Part shown: positions 1 through 9,575 of the stretch, piece by piece | Position numbering within the stretch: position 1 is the first letter of the stretch | How the letters are laid out: each line of letters opens with the position of its first letter | Source: Bryobacteraceae bacterium | GTDB taxonomy: Bacteria > Acidobacteriota > Terriglobia > Bryobacterales > Bryobacteraceae | DNA: 64,000 nucleotides | Direction: 5' to 3' | Assembly (NCBI GenBank): GCA_025056865.1 | Contig: JANWVO010000048.1 | Location: 124,001 to 188,000 of the forward strand | Position numbers and translations under genes: made by a program | Notes under the pieces: model-generated | Seen by the model: only the letters and a program-made list of their open reading frames with translations | Databases searched by the model: none | Told to the model about the DNA's origin: nothing

Positions 1-1180
1 CCGCCGGGGCCACATAAGTGAGCACGCGCGGGTCGAAGGGCTTCGGAATGATGTACTCGGGCCCGAATTCGAGCGTCTCCACGCCATAGGCGCGGCGGAC
101 CGAATCCGGCACGTCCATGCGCGCCAGCTCGGCCAGCGCGTATGTGGCAGCCAGCTTCATTTCGTCGTTGATGGCCGTCGCGCTGACGTCGAGCGCGCCG
201 CGGAAGATGAACGGGAAGCCGAGCACGTTGTTCACCTGGTTGGGGTAATCGCTCCGCCCCGTCGCCATGATCAGATCGTCGCGCGTCGCCTTGGCCACGT
301 CGTACGGAATCTCCGGATCGGGGTTGGCCAGGGCGAACACGATGGGCCGCTCGGCCATGGAAAGCAGCATCTCCGGAGTGACGCAGTTGGCCACGGACAG
401 GCCCACGAACACATCGGCGCCTTTCATGGCATCGGCCAGGGTCCGCGCTTCTGTCTTCCGGGCAAACTCCGCCTTGTACTTGTTCATCCCCTCGGTGCGC
501 CCCTCGTAAATGACGCCCTTCGTGTCGCACATCAGGATGTTTTCCGGCTTCGCGCCCAGGCGGATGTAGTGCTTTGCGCAGGAAATGGCGCTGGCGCCTG
601 CGCCCGAAAAAACGATTTTCACTTCGTCGATCTTCTTGCCGACCAGCGCAAGCGCATTGATCAGAGCCGCGCCGGAGATGATCGCCGTGCCGTGCTGGTC
701 GTCATGAAACACGGGAATCTGAAGCGTGCGCTTCAGCTCTTCCTCGATTTCGAAGCACTCGGGGGCCTTGATGTCTTCCAGATTGATTCCGCCGAACGTG
801 GGCTCGAGAATCTGGCAGACGCGGATGACTTCCTTCGGGTCTTCCGTCGCCAGCTCGATATCGAATACGTCGATATCGGCGAAGCGCTTGAACAGGACTC
901 CCTTGCCCTCCATGACAGGCTTGCCCGCAAGCGGCCCGATGTTGCCGAGGCCTAGGACGGCAGTGCCGTTGGAAATCACCGCGACCAGATTGCCCTTGGC
1001 GGTGTACTTGTACACCAGCGAGGGATCGCGGTGGATTTCCTTGCAGGGAACCGCAACGCCCGGCGTGTAGGCAAGGCTGAGATCGCGCTGCGTGCGGCAG
1101 GGCTTGGTGGGGACGACGCTGACTTTGCCCGCGGGGGGAGTCGAGTGATATTCCAGTGCTTCCTGGTCCCGGATCGACAT
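1..1180 (-). CDS. maeB: NADP-dependent malic enzyme (partial, 3' end outside window)
   Basis: Oxidative decarboxylation of malate to pyruvate and CO2 in the cytoplasm. The gene reads leftward from an ATG at 1180 preceded by AAAGGAG at good spacing. The N-terminus shows the family signature [16 protein letters not shown] and then [13 protein letters not shown]. Further on are the NAD(P)-domain stretches ANCVTPEML and [11 protein letters not shown] and the late motif [15 protein letters not shown]. About 393 codons are visible and the frame is open to base 1, ending near the usual end of the malic domain ([10 protein letters not shown]). Bacterial MaeB proteins may continue into a phosphotransacetylase-like domain; whether this one does cannot be seen. 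It is divergent from the next gene across about 107 bases. Confidence 0.95.
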   Translation of the reverse strand, partial: MSIRDQEALEYHSTPPAGKVSVVPTKPCRTQRDLSLAYTPGVAVPCKEIHRDPSLVYKYTAKGNLVAVISNGTAVLGLGNIGPLAGKPVMEGKGVLFKRFADIDVFDIELATEDPKEVIRVCQILEPTFGGINLEDIKAPECFEIEEELKRTLQIPVFHDDQHGTAIISGAALINALALVGKKIDEVKIVFSGAGASAISCAKHYIRLGAKPENILMCDTKGVIYEGRTEGMNKYKAEFARKTEARTLADAMKGADVFVGLSVANCVTPEMLLSMAERPIVFALANPDPEIPYDVAKATRDDLIMATGRSDYPNQVNNVLGFPFIFRGALDVSATAINDEMKLAATYALAELARMDVPDSVRRAYGVETLEFGPEYIIPKPFDPRVLTYVAPA

Positions 1181-1287
1181 GGCCGGTCTCCTTTCCCCTC
1201 CATTCTTACACCGGAAAGCCGGAAAGTCTCCCGAGTTTCGCATCCGGTGATCCCGCCGGCGGCAGAGGGTATCCTGTGGTAGGAACC

Positions 1288-2094
1288 ATGAGCACGCCTC
1301 CGGCGCCGCCCCAGGCCGAGTTGTTCGACCGCCCGTTCTCTTTTTATCCGCCCATCCACGGCGTCGAGCACAACGAATGGCGGCTGAAAGAAGCCACGTG
1401 GAGCGAGATGGTGGTGCGCAACACGGCGCTCGATATCGAAGTCGCCATTCCGCGCCGCTATTTCGGCGAAGTGTCGGAGACCGACAAGCCGGTGATGATC
1501 GTCGGGCTGAAGCAGGAGCTCGAATACCGGATGGGCACGGTGTGGCCGGTGCGCAAGCCTGTGCTCGAAATGCCCGCGCCCGTGCTGGCCCCCTCCCCGG
1601 CGGCGGCTGCTTCTCCCGGAGAATCCAGCCGGGAGCTGCGCGGCATCGCCGCAGTGCTCGGCATCAGCCAGGACCGCACGGACACGCGGATCACGCGGCT
1701 GATCCTTGCAACCTTCTTCAGCCTCGCGGCGCTCCTGCTTGTGGTCTGGGCGGTGGTGCGCCTCACTCCGGAGACGAAGCCTTCCTTCGTCGCAAAGGAT
1801 CAGAGCTACCTCGAGCTGACGCGCGAAGACGACTACTTCGCCGTCGTACGCAAGCTCGGCCCTCCGGCCGAGGACCGCTGGCGCCCGAACTCCGGCGAAC
1901 TCCAGTACCGCGCGCTCTACTACCCGGACCGCGGCTACGCAGTCATCCTCATGGGCACGCGGCAGGAAGACGCCCGTTATATCGGCACGATGGGGCTTGG
2001 ACCCGACGGGAAGGGCTGGACGCCACTGCACTCGATCGAATTCGCCCGCGGCGCAGGCACAATGGGCATCCTCCGCACGCTGCCGCGCTTCTGA
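1288..2094 (+). CDS. Hypothetical single-pass membrane protein
   Basis: Unrecognised 268-residue protein. The start is the ATG at 1288 ([13 protein letters not shown]); no strong ribosome site is visible. The first 130 residues look soluble and end in a Pro/Ala/Ser-rich linker. One hydrophobic helix lies at about residues 138-159, followed by a folded-looking C-terminal domain of about 105 residues that begins near [16 protein letters not shown]. Orientation and role are unknown. It could be a small bitopic signalling or cell-envelope protein. It is divergent from the malic enzyme and 60 bases upstream of the TIM-barrel gene, so it may share a transcript with that gene. Confidence 0.7.
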   Translation: MSTPPAPPQAELFDRPFSFYPPIHGVEHNEWRLKEATWSEMVVRNTALDIEVAIPRRYFGEVSETDKPVMIVGLKQELEYRMGTVWPVRKPVLEMPAPVLAPSPAAAASPGESSRELRGIAAVLGISQDRTDTRITRLILATFFSLAALLLVVWAVVRLTPETKPSFVAKDQSYLELTREDDYFAVVRKLGPPAEDRWRPNSGELQYRALYYPDRGYAVILMGTRQEDARYIGTMGLGPDGKGWTPLHSIEFARGAGTMGILRTLPRF

Positions 2095-2154
2095 CCGCCG
2101 GGCCTTCCTCCGCGGAGACGAGTTTTCTGTCATATTGTCTTGCGAGAGGTGCAC

Positions 2155-3204
2155 ATGCCGCAGATCAAAGGACCCGCCATCTTCCTTGCCCAGTTCATGG
2201 GCGACGAGCCGCCATTCAACTCGCTGGAGAACATTACCGCCTGGGCCAAGGACCTCGGCTACATCGGCGTGCAGCTTCCCAGTTGGGACAGCCGCATCAT
2301 CGATGTGAAGAAAGCCGCGGAATCGAAGGATTACTGCGACGACCTGCGGGCCAAGACCAACGGGCTCGCCATCACCGAGCTGGCTTCGCACCTGCAAGGG
2401 CAGCTCGTGGCCGTGCATCCGGCCTACGACGAGCTGTTCGACGCCTTCGCCGCGCCGGAGGTCCGGGGCAACCCGCAGGCCCGCACCGAATGGGCGGTGG
2501 AGCAGATGAAGCTGGTGATCAAGGCCTCCCGCAATCTGGGCCTGTCGGTGACGCCGTCGTTTTCCGGCGCGCTGCTGTGGCCGTTCGTTTACCCGTGGCC
2601 GCAGCGGCCGGCCGGCCTCGTGGAAGAAGGCTTCCGCGAGCTGGCCAGACGCTGGAAGCCGATCTTCGATGTCGCCGAGGAATACGGCGTCGACATCGCC
2701 TACGAGCTGCACCCCGGCGAGGATCTGCACGACGGCTACACCTTCGACATGTTCCTGGATGCGATGAACGGGCATCCGCGCGTGGCCATCAATTACGATC
2801 CGTCGCACTTCGTGCTGCAATGCCTGGACTACGTCGGCTTCATCGATGCCTACGGGCCGCGCATCAAGGCCTTCCATGTGAAGGACGCCGAGTTCCGCCC
2901 GTCGGCCAGGGCTGGCGTGTACGGCGGTTACGCCCCCTGGCAGAAGCGGCCGGGCCGGTTCCGCTCGCTCGGCGACGGGCAGGTGGATTTCAAGCAGGTT
3001 TTCACCCGCCTCACTGCCGTCGGCTACAGCGGCTGGGCGGTGCTCGAGTGGGAGTGCTGCTACAAGGACGCCTCGCAGGGCGCGGCCGAGGGAGCTCCGT
3101 TCATCGCCAGCATGCTGATCGAGGTGCCGAAGAAGGCCTTCGACGACTTCGCCGGCGCGGCCACCGACACCGAACGCAATCGCCGCATCCTCGGCATCCG
3201 CTGA
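2155..3204 (+). CDS. Sugar phosphate isomerase/epimerase (xylose-isomerase-like TIM barrel)
   Basis: AP-endonuclease-2 / xylose-isomerase-like TIM-barrel protein of 349 residues. The ATG at 2155 follows GAGAGGT at ideal spacing; an in-frame TTG 15 bases upstream is less likely. Metal-binding elements typical of the fold are visible: ELHPGED (Glu/His), NYDPSHFVLQ (Asp/His), FHVKDAEF (His/Asp) and the late Glu in AVLEWECCY. The family isomerises or epimerises keto-sugars or inositol derivatives, and the exact substrate cannot be read from the sequence. A strong hairpin terminator follows directly, so the transcript probably ends here. Confidence 0.85.
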   Translation: MPQIKGPAIFLAQFMGDEPPFNSLENITAWAKDLGYIGVQLPSWDSRIIDVKKAAESKDYCDDLRAKTNGLAITELASHLQGQLVAVHPAYDELFDAFAAPEVRGNPQARTEWAVEQMKLVIKASRNLGLSVTPSFSGALLWPFVYPWPQRPAGLVEEGFRELARRWKPIFDVAEEYGVDIAYELHPGEDLHDGYTFDMFLDAMNGHPRVAINYDPSHFVLQCLDYVGFIDAYGPRIKAFHVKDAEFRPSARAGVYGGYAPWQKRPGRFRSLGDGQVDFKQVFTRLTAVGYSGWAVLEWECCYKDASQGAAEGAPFIASMLIEVPKKAFDDFAGAATDTERNRRILGIR

Positions 3205-3216
3205 AGGAGGACAGGC

Positions 3217-3250
3217 ACGGGGCCGGCCTGCCAGGCCGGCCCCGTTCTGT
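3217..3250 (+). terminator. Intrinsic terminator after the TIM-barrel gene
   Basis: Perfect 12-bp stem (3217-3228 pairs with 3234-3245) around a 5-base TGCCA loop, all G/C except one closing A-T pair, followed by TCTGTTT. It starts 12 bases after the stop codon at 3204 and ends 15 bases before the next ATG. Confidence 0.75.
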
Positions 3251-3259
3251 TTGAAACAG

Positions 3260-4114
3260 ATGTCACGGCTTCTGGTTTTCCTTCTCTTCGGCGTGATTCC
3301 TCCCCCCGCCGGGCCGCAGGTGATCCCGCTGTATCCCGGCGCGGCGCCGGGCAGCGAAAGCTGGGACTGGACGGAGCAGTCGTCCATGGACCCTCAGACC
3401 GGCATTCTGCGGATCTCGAATGTCACCCGGCCGACAGTGAGCGTGTTCCTGCCGGAGCGGAGCCGCGCCACAGGCACGGGCGTGGTGATCGTGCCCGGGG
3501 GCGCGTTCCGCATCCTCGCCTTCAATCATGAAGGCACGGAAGTCGCCGAGTGGCTGAACTCGATGGGCGTGGCTGCTTTTCTCCTGAAATACCGCGTGAT
3601 GCGCACCGACGACCTGGCGGGCGTTCCGAAGGAAGTCCAGCAGGCGCGCGCGAAAGAGGCGATGAGCTTCGGCGTGGCCGATGCGCTGGAAGCGATGCGC
3701 ATGGTGAAGCGCCGGGCAGCGGAATGGGGCGTGGATCCGGCGCGCATCGGCATCCTCGGCTTTTCGGCCGGAGGTTATATCACCGCGCAGGTGGCGCTGA
3801 CGGAGGACGAATCCGCCCGCCCTGCCTTCGCCGTTCCTGTCTATGCCTACTTCCCGGAAGAACGCCCCGTTCCCGCTGCGGCGCCGCCGCTGTTTCTTGT
3901 GCATGCCGCCGACGACCGCACTGTTGCTCCCGAGCACAGCGTGCGGCTGTTCCAGTCCTGGCGCAAGGCCTCGCGGCCCGTCGAGATGCACATCTTCGAG
4001 GCTGGAGGGCATGGCTTCGGCATGCGCGCCAAAGGTCTGCCGGTGGATGGCTGGACGGCGCGGCTGCGCGAGTGGCTGGCTGCTCAGGGAATGCTGACCA
4101 CGGCGCGGCGGTAG
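3260..4114 (+). CDS. Secreted alpha/beta-hydrolase (BD-FAE / acetylxylan-esterase-like)
   Basis: Carboxylesterase of the alpha/beta-hydrolase fold, 284 residues, probably exported (MSRLLVFLLFGVIPPPAG). The oxyanion element is VIVPGGAFR, the nucleophile elbow is GILGFSAGG, the acid is in HAADDRTVAPE, and the catalytic His is in EAGGHGFGMR. This arrangement matches bacterial feruloyl/acetyl esterases acting on plant polysaccharide. The start is ATG 3260, with an in-frame TTG at 3251 as alternative; no clear ribosome site is seen. A 13-base palindrome (CTGTTTGAAACAG, 3247-3259) abuts the ATG. The 3' end overlaps the convergent DUF1593 gene by 31 bases. Confidence 0.85.
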   Translation: MSRLLVFLLFGVIPPPAGPQVIPLYPGAAPGSESWDWTEQSSMDPQTGILRISNVTRPTVSVFLPERSRATGTGVVIVPGGAFRILAFNHEGTEVAEWLNSMGVAAFLLKYRVMRTDDLAGVPKEVQQARAKEAMSFGVADALEAMRMVKRRAAEWGVDPARIGILGFSAGGYITAQVALTEDESARPAFAVPVYAYFPEERPVPAAAPPLFLVHAADDRTVAPEHSVRLFQSWRKASRPVEMHIFEAGGHGFGMRAKGLPVDGWTARLREWLAAQGMLTTARR

Positions 4115-5454
4115 CTGGTCAGCTCCGGCGAGCCATCGTCCGTGATTTCGAGGATGACATGCACCGTGCCGGGCTTCGCGCCTGGCTCCCATTCGAGGGA
4201 CGTTTCCGCACCCTCCGCCTGCGTCAGCCGCGCCTTGCCGCGGAAAGAGCCTGCCTCCGGGTAAATCCACCAGCGGATGCGCAGCCGGTGCCCGTCCGGG
4301 TCGGAGGAGCCGGCCGCGGAAAGCCGGACGGGCACGCCCGGCTGTGCCTGCATGGTCAGCACGGTTTTCGTTCTGTCTCCGTTCAGCACCGCGATGGGGT
4401 TGTGGTTGGCCTTGTCAAACGGCTGCACGCACCAGTCCATCCGCGCGGCGAAATCGTGCTGGAAGGCGCGGCGCCAGCGCCAGATGGTGGCGGTGTTGGA
4501 AGTGTGTTCGCGGCCGTCGCGGGTCCGCACGGTGTCGCGCGAGTTGGTCCAGATGGGGCGCGTCTCCGCGTAGGACTGGCGCAGTTCGTAGCGGCCGCCC
4601 CATCCGCCGCAGGACGGATCCACGTCGCCGCCGAGGCCATTCTGGATGAGGTTCAGAAACGACGGCGTGTCGCCCTCCATGATGTAGGCGAGCTTCGGGT
4701 ATCGCTCGCCCAGCGGCCCGTGGCCCCGGATGATGTTCGCTTCCAGCCAGGGGTTGTCGACCAGCTCGAAATCCTCCATCGGGCCGTTGCGATAGTGGCG
4801 GTCGCCGGAGATGCCGGTCCAGGTGGCGAGGTGGTACTCGTGATGGTCCACGCTGGACGGGCTGACGATGTAGAAGAGATCCGGAAACGTGATGCGCAGC
4901 CAGCGTCCGGCGTCGTCCTGATCGGAGATCGTGTAGACGCGCAGTTTCGCCACGAACCGCGCCAGCTCCTCCGGCGGCCGCGTGTATTTCACATCCCACA
5001 AGGCCTGCGCGAGCGTGTTCGCGCCGCCCCAGACGGCGATCCAGACAGGGCGCGGGTCGGGCCGGTCCACCACTTCGATGATCCACCTCGAGCCTTCCGT
5101 GGACCTGCCGAAGCCCACGCCGCGCATGCCGAATTCCGTGCTGCCGCTCCTGACCACGCGGAGAAGCTGTTCGGCCGGAGGAAAGCCGGGCGCGTGTTTC
5201 AGAAGGTTGGGCTGCACCTTGCCGTAAGCCTGGATGGTTTCGCGGATGATGTCGGGCCGGATGCGGTCGCGCAGCCAGACCGACGTCGTGGCGATGAGGC
5301 CCTCCACGTCGTATTCGTTCGAATAAACCAGCAGCCGTACGAGCGACTGCTCGTCGTCGGGCTCGTTGGAGATGTCGGTCAGCACGATGAGGCGGGGCTT
5401 CTGGGCCACGGCGGGAACGAGAAGCAGCAGAAGAATCGTGAGGCAGCGGAGCAT
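4084..5454 (-). CDS. Secreted DUF1593 (nucleoside-hydrolase-like) protein
   Basis: A 456-residue exported protein: signal peptide MLRCLTILLLLLVPAVAQ, then the DUF1593 domain related to ribonucleoside hydrolases. The N-terminal RLIVLTDISNEPDDEQSL resembles the calcium/ribose-binding Asp cluster of that fold, and SDQDDAGRW and DPSCGGWGGRY are also seen. The C-terminal ~100 residues (NGDRTKT to the end) look like an Ig/cadherin-type beta sandwich rich in SSDPDGH-type motifs. Members are found in polysaccharide-degrading bacteria and annotated as cellulose-binding or glycosidase-like; the substrate is unknown. It overlaps the esterase tail to tail (4084-4114). Confidence 0.85.
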   Translation of the reverse strand: MLRCLTILLLLLVPAVAQKPRLIVLTDISNEPDDEQSLVRLLVYSNEYDVEGLIATTSVWLRDRIRPDIIRETIQAYGKVQPNLLKHAPGFPPAEQLLRVVRSGSTEFGMRGVGFGRSTEGSRWIIEVVDRPDPRPVWIAVWGGANTLAQALWDVKYTRPPEELARFVAKLRVYTISDQDDAGRWLRITFPDLFYIVSPSSVDHHEYHLATWTGISGDRHYRNGPMEDFELVDNPWLEANIIRGHGPLGERYPKLAYIMEGDTPSFLNLIQNGLGGDVDPSCGGWGGRYELRQSYAETRPIWTNSRDTVRTRDGREHTSNTATIWRWRRAFQHDFAARMDWCVQPFDKANHNPIAVLNGDRTKTVLTMQAQPGVPVRLSAAGSSDPDGHRLRIRWWIYPEAGSFRGKARLTQAEGAETSLEWEPGAKPGTVHVILEITDDGSPELTSYRRAVVSIP

Positions 5455-5604
5455 CCTGTCTGAAATGCTACCCCACTGCGTTTCCGACAGTGCCGGTTGT
5501 CCCGGTCATGCGCTCGGGTTTCACGGTCCGTGGAAGCAATCCCTTTCGCCGCTGACAGGCGCGGGACGTTCCTGCGGCACGGGCCGAACGGCCGGATGCG
5601 CGCA

Positions 5605-5835
5605 TCAAGGCTCAGGCGACGATGAGCCGCCGCCGGGCGGAATGCGGCCGTGCCGCTCCTCCCACTCCAGCCGCCAGAGCGCGGCGCGCAGCGTGTCGAT
5701 GGTCGCCAGCAGCTCCTCGGCCCGCCCGAGGCATTCCGGGCATTCGAGCAGGTGCTCCTCAATTGGAGCGAGCTGCTCGTTGGTGGCACGCCCGAGGCAG
5801 TATAGCTCCAGATCTTCTTCCGAAACGTGTTCCAT
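5605..5835 (-). CDS. Small putative zinc-finger (anti-sigma type) protein
   Basis: A 76-residue acidic protein. Start MEHVSEEDLELYCLG at 5835 follows GAAGGG; an ATG at 5847 is possible. It has the H-x3-C-x2-C core of the zf-HC2 anti-sigma finger (EEHLLECPECLG), followed by a helical, Leu-rich segment. No membrane helix and no adjacent sigma factor are present, so partner and function are unknown. Soluble mini-ZAS proteins of this kind are common in acidobacterial genomes. It is divergent from the glycosyltransferase-like gene across 115 bases. Confidence 0.75.
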   Translation of the reverse strand: MEHVSEEDLELYCLGRATNEQLAPIEEHLLECPECLGRAEELLATIDTLRAALWRLEWEERHGRIPPGGGSSSPEP

Positions 5836-5950
5836 CACCCTTCGCATCGCCTGCTGACCATATCGGCATCGCCTGCACGATCCTTGGCGATTGTGGGCCC
5901 GGGCCGCTATACTGTGAGGCGCCGATTTCAAACGGGGAGGTCCGGCAGGG

Positions 5951-7267
5951 GTGAGCCGGCAGCAGAGCGGCGGCGCCGAGCCGCCCATGGGATTCCTGCG
6001 CGACGGGCCAGACTGGCGCGTGCCTGCGGCGACGGCGCTGGCCGTCCTTTTCGTCTATTGGCCGTATATCAACCTGCCTCCGCTGGTGGACGATTACGGC
6101 CACATCCGCCTGGCGCAGATTTACGGCGTGCCGGAAGGCTGGACGCAGCTCTTTGCGGATCCCCTCTACCGCTGCCGTGCGACCTCGCTGTGGCTGACGG
6201 CCGCGACGCTGAAGCTTTTCGGATTCTCGATTCCTGCTTTCCACGCCAGCGGGCTGCTGCTGCACATCCTGAACACGTGGCTCGTGTACGCGCTGGGCGC
6301 CTGCCGTTGGATCGGATGGCGGGCCTCGGCGATTGCGGCGCTTGTCTTCGCGGCCAACGAGCGCCCGCATGAAGCGGTCATCTGGTATGCGTCGTTGCAT
6401 GAGCTGCTCGTGTTCGCGTTCACGGCCGGGGCGGTGCTGGCCTGGGCGCGATGGCTGGAGCGCGGGCGCGCGCGTTGGCTGGCGGTGGTGGCGGCCTGCT
6501 GGCTGATGGCGCTGCTATCGAAGGAGTCTGGCGTTGTTCTCACGGCGCTGCTGCCGGCGATGGCGCTGCTCAGCCCGGGACGGCGGCGCGCGGCAGCAGC
6601 CGCATTTCTCCTCGGGGCCGTCTCCAGCGGAGCCTACTTCTGGCTGGCCTGGAGCGGGCAGGCGCAGCACCAGCATTTCCACGATGGCACCTTCCAGCTC
6701 GGGCTGCATTTCGCGCCGGTGCTGCTGAACAGCGCCGCGCGCGGGCTGGGCATCTGGGGCGGGCTGGCGGTGCTGGCGCTGTGGATCTGGCGCAGCGCCG
6801 CCCCGCGGCCATTGGCGGCGTTCGCATCGGTCTGGTATTTCGCGGCGCTTCTGCCTTACGCCTTCCTCACCTACATGCCGCGCATTCCCAGCCGCCATCA
6901 CTATCTCGCCTCGGCGGGCATGGCGCTGCTGGTGGCTGCGGCCGCCACGGCAGGGCTCGCGCGCTCCGGGCGGCCAAAGCTGGCCGCCGCCGCGGCGGCG
7001 TGCCTCTTCCTGATGCACAACGGCATCTACCTGTGGACCTACAAGCGCGCGCAGTTCGTCCAACGGGCGGAGGTTACGGAAGGACTCCTCCGCATGGCCG
7101 CGGAGAAGCCCGGCGAGCCGTTGCTGCTGCGCTGTCCGCTGCTGCCGCTGCACGAGGCGCGGATGGCCGTGCACTTCCGGCTGGGGATGGACATCTCACT
7201 GATCCGGGAGGAGCCTGAATCCGGCCGTGTGCTGCGCGTCTATGAATGCCCGCCCGCGCGGCGCTGA
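5951..7267 (+). CDS. Polytopic membrane protein, GT-C/PMT-like glycosyltransferase candidate
   Basis: A 438-residue integral membrane protein with about 9-11 predicted hydrophobic helices. Near the N-terminus is a short loop PLVDDYGHIR, whose Asp pair resembles the catalytic DD/DE loop of GT-C (lipid-linked sugar) glycosyltransferases. It starts at GTG 5951 about 10 bases after GGGGAGG. Substrate and acceptor are unknown, and no sugar-biosynthesis genes sit beside it. The C-terminal ~60 residues (VTEGLLRMAAEKPGEP onward) form a small soluble domain. The family call is moderate; helix count and the loop motif are the only evidence. Confidence 0.65.
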   Translation: MSRQQSGGAEPPMGFLRDGPDWRVPAATALAVLFVYWPYINLPPLVDDYGHIRLAQIYGVPEGWTQLFADPLYRCRATSLWLTAATLKLFGFSIPAFHASGLLLHILNTWLVYALGACRWIGWRASAIAALVFAANERPHEAVIWYASLHELLVFAFTAGAVLAWARWLERGRARWLAVVAACWLMALLSKESGVVLTALLPAMALLSPGRRRAAAAAFLLGAVSSGAYFWLAWSGQAQHQHFHDGTFQLGLHFAPVLLNSAARGLGIWGGLAVLALWIWRSAAPRPLAAFASVWYFAALLPYAFLTYMPRIPSRHHYLASAGMALLVAAAATAGLARSGRPKLAAAAAACLFLMHNGIYLWTYKRAQFVQRAEVTEGLLRMAAEKPGEPLLLRCPLLPLHEARMAVHFRLGMDISLIREEPESGRVLRVYECPPARR

Positions 7268-7278
7268 AGAAGGCTTCG

Positions 7279-8526
7279 TCAGCCGGCGCGACTTTCGAGC
7301 AGGCTGCGCCAGAGCTGATACAGCGCGTTCTGTACGGCCCAGCGCCGCACGCGCTCCCGGCCGGCCGGAAAGCGGTAGAGCCGGGCGGAGGCGCTGCCAG
7401 GCGTGGCCAGCCCGATCCACACAGTGCCCGGCTCGATGCCGGGCGTGGAAGGCTCGGGGCCTGCCTCGCCGGTGATGGACAGCGCGTAGGTGGCGCCCGT
7501 GCGGTCGCGCGCGGATTCGGCCATGGCGACGGCGACCGCCTCGCTGACGACGCCGTGTTGCGCGACAAGCGCCGGATCGACACCAAGAAGGCGGGTCTTC
7601 ATCGCCGTTCCGTACACGATGTAGCCGCCCGCAAACCAGGCGGACGAGCCGGGTACCTCGGTGATCCGCGCGCCGAGCATTCCGGCGGTACAGCTTTCGG
7701 CCACGGCGAGCGTTTCCCCGCGCGAGGCGAGTTCGCGCCCGATCACGGCCTCCAGCGGCGAGCCGTCCGTGGAATACACCCGGTCACCAAGCTCGGCAAG
7801 GATCTTTGCGCCCAGCTCTTCCACCAGCGCCTCGGCCTCCTGTTCGCTGGCGGCGCGCGCCCGCAGATGGATCTGGACGTCGCCTTCGGCAGCGAGGATG
7901 GTGGTCACCGGGTTCGAGTAGGCCCGGTAGATCGGAGCGATCCGGTTGTCGAGATCCGACTCGCCCATGCCGGCAACCCGGAAGAAGCGGGTGCGGATGA
8001 AAGCCTGCGGCAGCCGCTCGCGCAGCAGCGGCAGACAGTGGTTGGTGAACATCGGCTCGAGCTCGCGCGGCGGCCCCGGCAGCAGCATCACGATGCCCGA
8101 GGGCAGGTCGATCCACTGGCCCGGCGCGGTGCCATGCGGGTTGGGCAGGGGCATGGCCCCTTCCAAGAGGAACGCCTGACGCCGGTTGTTGGGCGCCATC
8201 GTGCGGCCGAGCCGGCGGAAGCGCTCCTCGATGCCGGCCAGGATCTCTTCGGAGAAGAGCAGCCGGCGGCGCAAAGCCTGCGCCACCGCCTCGCGCGTCA
8301 CGTCGTCTTCGGTGGGGCCGAGCCCGCCGGTGATCAACAGCAGCGGGACGCGGTCCAGCGCGGAAGCGACGGCCTGCGCCAGCAGGTTGCGGTCGTCGCC
8401 GACGATGGTCTTGCGCAGCACTTCAACGCCCAGCTCATTGAGCCGCGCGGTGAGCCAGAGCGAGTTGGTATCGATGCGGGCGGGCGTCAGCAGTTCGCTG
8501 CCGACGGCGATGATCTCGGCGTTCAT
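7279..8526 (-). CDS. cinA: CinA family nicotinamide-nucleotide amidohydrolase
   Basis: Full-length two-domain CinA of 415 residues. The N-terminal MoCF-like domain (about 1-170) starts MNAEIIAVGSELLTPARI and carries ITGGLGPTEDDVTREA. The C-terminal PncC-type amidase domain (about 255-415) has LAVAESCTAGMLGARIT with the catalytic Ser/Thr region and ALSITGEAGPE. The family deamidates NMN to NaMN in the pyridine-nucleotide cycle and is sometimes induced with competence. It is the last gene of the rimO operon, 3 bases after the propeller gene. Confidence 0.95.
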   Translation of the reverse strand: MNAEIIAVGSELLTPARIDTNSLWLTARLNELGVEVLRKTIVGDDRNLLAQAVASALDRVPLLLITGGLGPTEDDVTREAVAQALRRRLLFSEEILAGIEERFRRLGRTMAPNNRRQAFLLEGAMPLPNPHGTAPGQWIDLPSGIVMLLPGPPRELEPMFTNHCLPLLRERLPQAFIRTRFFRVAGMGESDLDNRIAPIYRAYSNPVTTILAAEGDVQIHLRARAASEQEAEALVEELGAKILAELGDRVYSTDGSPLEAVIGRELASRGETLAVAESCTAGMLGARITEVPGSSAWFAGGYIVYGTAMKTRLLGVDPALVAQHGVVSEAVAVAMAESARDRTGATYALSITGEAGPEPSTPGIEPGTVWIGLATPGSASARLYRFPAGRERVRRWAVQNALYQLWRSLLESRAG

Positions 8527-8529
8527 GGC

Positions 8530-9558
8530 TCAGAAGGGCCACCACGGACGGATGCCCACAGGCGCGCGGTAAAGCGCGCCGGTCGTTGTGATGTAGAGGT
8601 CGCCGTCCGGCGCAAAGGCGAGCCCGACGATGTTCGGACCAGAAAGGAACTGCGAAATCTCCGCCTGCGGCGTCAGCCGGACAATCCCTTTGCGGCCGCG
8701 CCAGGAGGCGGCCACATACAGGTTGCCCTCCGAGTCGAAGGCGAGCCCCTGCGGCCGGCCAAGCCCGCGGTAAAACGTCTCGACTTCGCCGGTCGGGGCG
8801 ATGCGGTAGATGCAATCGTAACTGGAAGTGGTGGGCCCGGTGACGTACAGGTATCGGTCCGGACCAAAGGCCAGATGATAGGCGGCGACAGAGGGTTCCA
8901 GCGTGGCGAAAACGTAGATCTGGCGGTTGGGGCTGATCTTGAAAATCGTGCCGGAGCGGTCGCCGACAAACAGGTTGCCCTCGCCATCGAACGCGATGCC
9001 CGTGGCCACGCCCATTCCCTCCACGAACATGGTCATGATGGCGGATTCCGACACCTGGTAGACGATGCCGTCGAAGCGGGAAGAAACGTAGAGAACGCCC
9101 TGCGGATCAAAGGCGAGGCCGGTGGCGTTGGTCAGGTCGGAAAGGAACGGCGTGACCTCTCCGCGCGGGTCGATCCGGTACACGCTCACCGGCGTCTTCT
9201 GGCCGCGCGAGCCGCTGAAGGTGGTGTAGATGTTGCCCTCGCTGTCGATGGCAGGATTGGCCACCGGGTGCAGGTTGTCGGCGACCAGCGTGGCGACGAC
9301 GACCTCCGCGGCTTCGCTCTCGGCGGAGCCGTTGCGCACGTGCACTTCGCCGAAGACCGCTTCGGCCGGCACGCGGGCCACAATGTAATGGCTGGAGGAA
9401 ACAGTGAGCGGAGCATTGCAGCCGCCGATCGTCACCACAGGCCGCGGGACGACAGGGAAATTCCTGCCGCGGATCTGGATCTCGCCCCCGGGCAGCGCCG
9501 CCTGCGGGGTGACCGATTCAATGACGGGCCGTGGGGTGGAATTGCGCATGGAAGGCAT
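8530..9558 (-). CDS. IPT/TIG plus NHL-type beta-propeller protein
   Basis: A 342-residue protein. The N-terminal ~80 residues form an IPT/TIG Ig-like module (VIESVTPQAALPGGEIQIRG). About 250 residues of NHL/SMP-30-like repeats follow, with recurring patterns such as GLAFDPQGVLYVSS, GIAFDGEGNLFVGD, GLAFDSEGNLYVAA and GLAFAPDGDLYIT. There is no signal peptide at the chosen start (MPSM at 9558; alternative MRNS at 9549), which is odd for this mostly secreted class. The role is unknown; it may bind a ligand or partner protein. It sits between pgpA and cinA with 17- and 3-base gaps, so it is co-transcribed with them. Confidence 0.8.
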   Translation of the reverse strand: MPSMRNSTPRPVIESVTPQAALPGGEIQIRGRNFPVVPRPVVTIGGCNAPLTVSSSHYIVARVPAEAVFGEVHVRNGSAESEAAEVVVATLVADNLHPVANPAIDSEGNIYTTFSGSRGQKTPVSVYRIDPRGEVTPFLSDLTNATGLAFDPQGVLYVSSRFDGIVYQVSESAIMTMFVEGMGVATGIAFDGEGNLFVGDRSGTIFKISPNRQIYVFATLEPSVAAYHLAFGPDRYLYVTGPTTSSYDCIYRIAPTGEVETFYRGLGRPQGLAFDSEGNLYVAASWRGRKGIVRLTPQAEISQFLSGPNIVGLAFAPDGDLYITTTGALYRAPVGIRPWWPF

Positions 9559-9575
9559 TCCGGCTCCAGTTTCTC

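Noticed and set aside
976-3387. Long open frame on the minus strand opposite the hypothetical, TIM-barrel and malic enzyme genes
   Set aside because: Arg/Ala/Gly-rich product with no motif; lies antisense to genes with clear family signatures. High GC makes such open antisense frames common.
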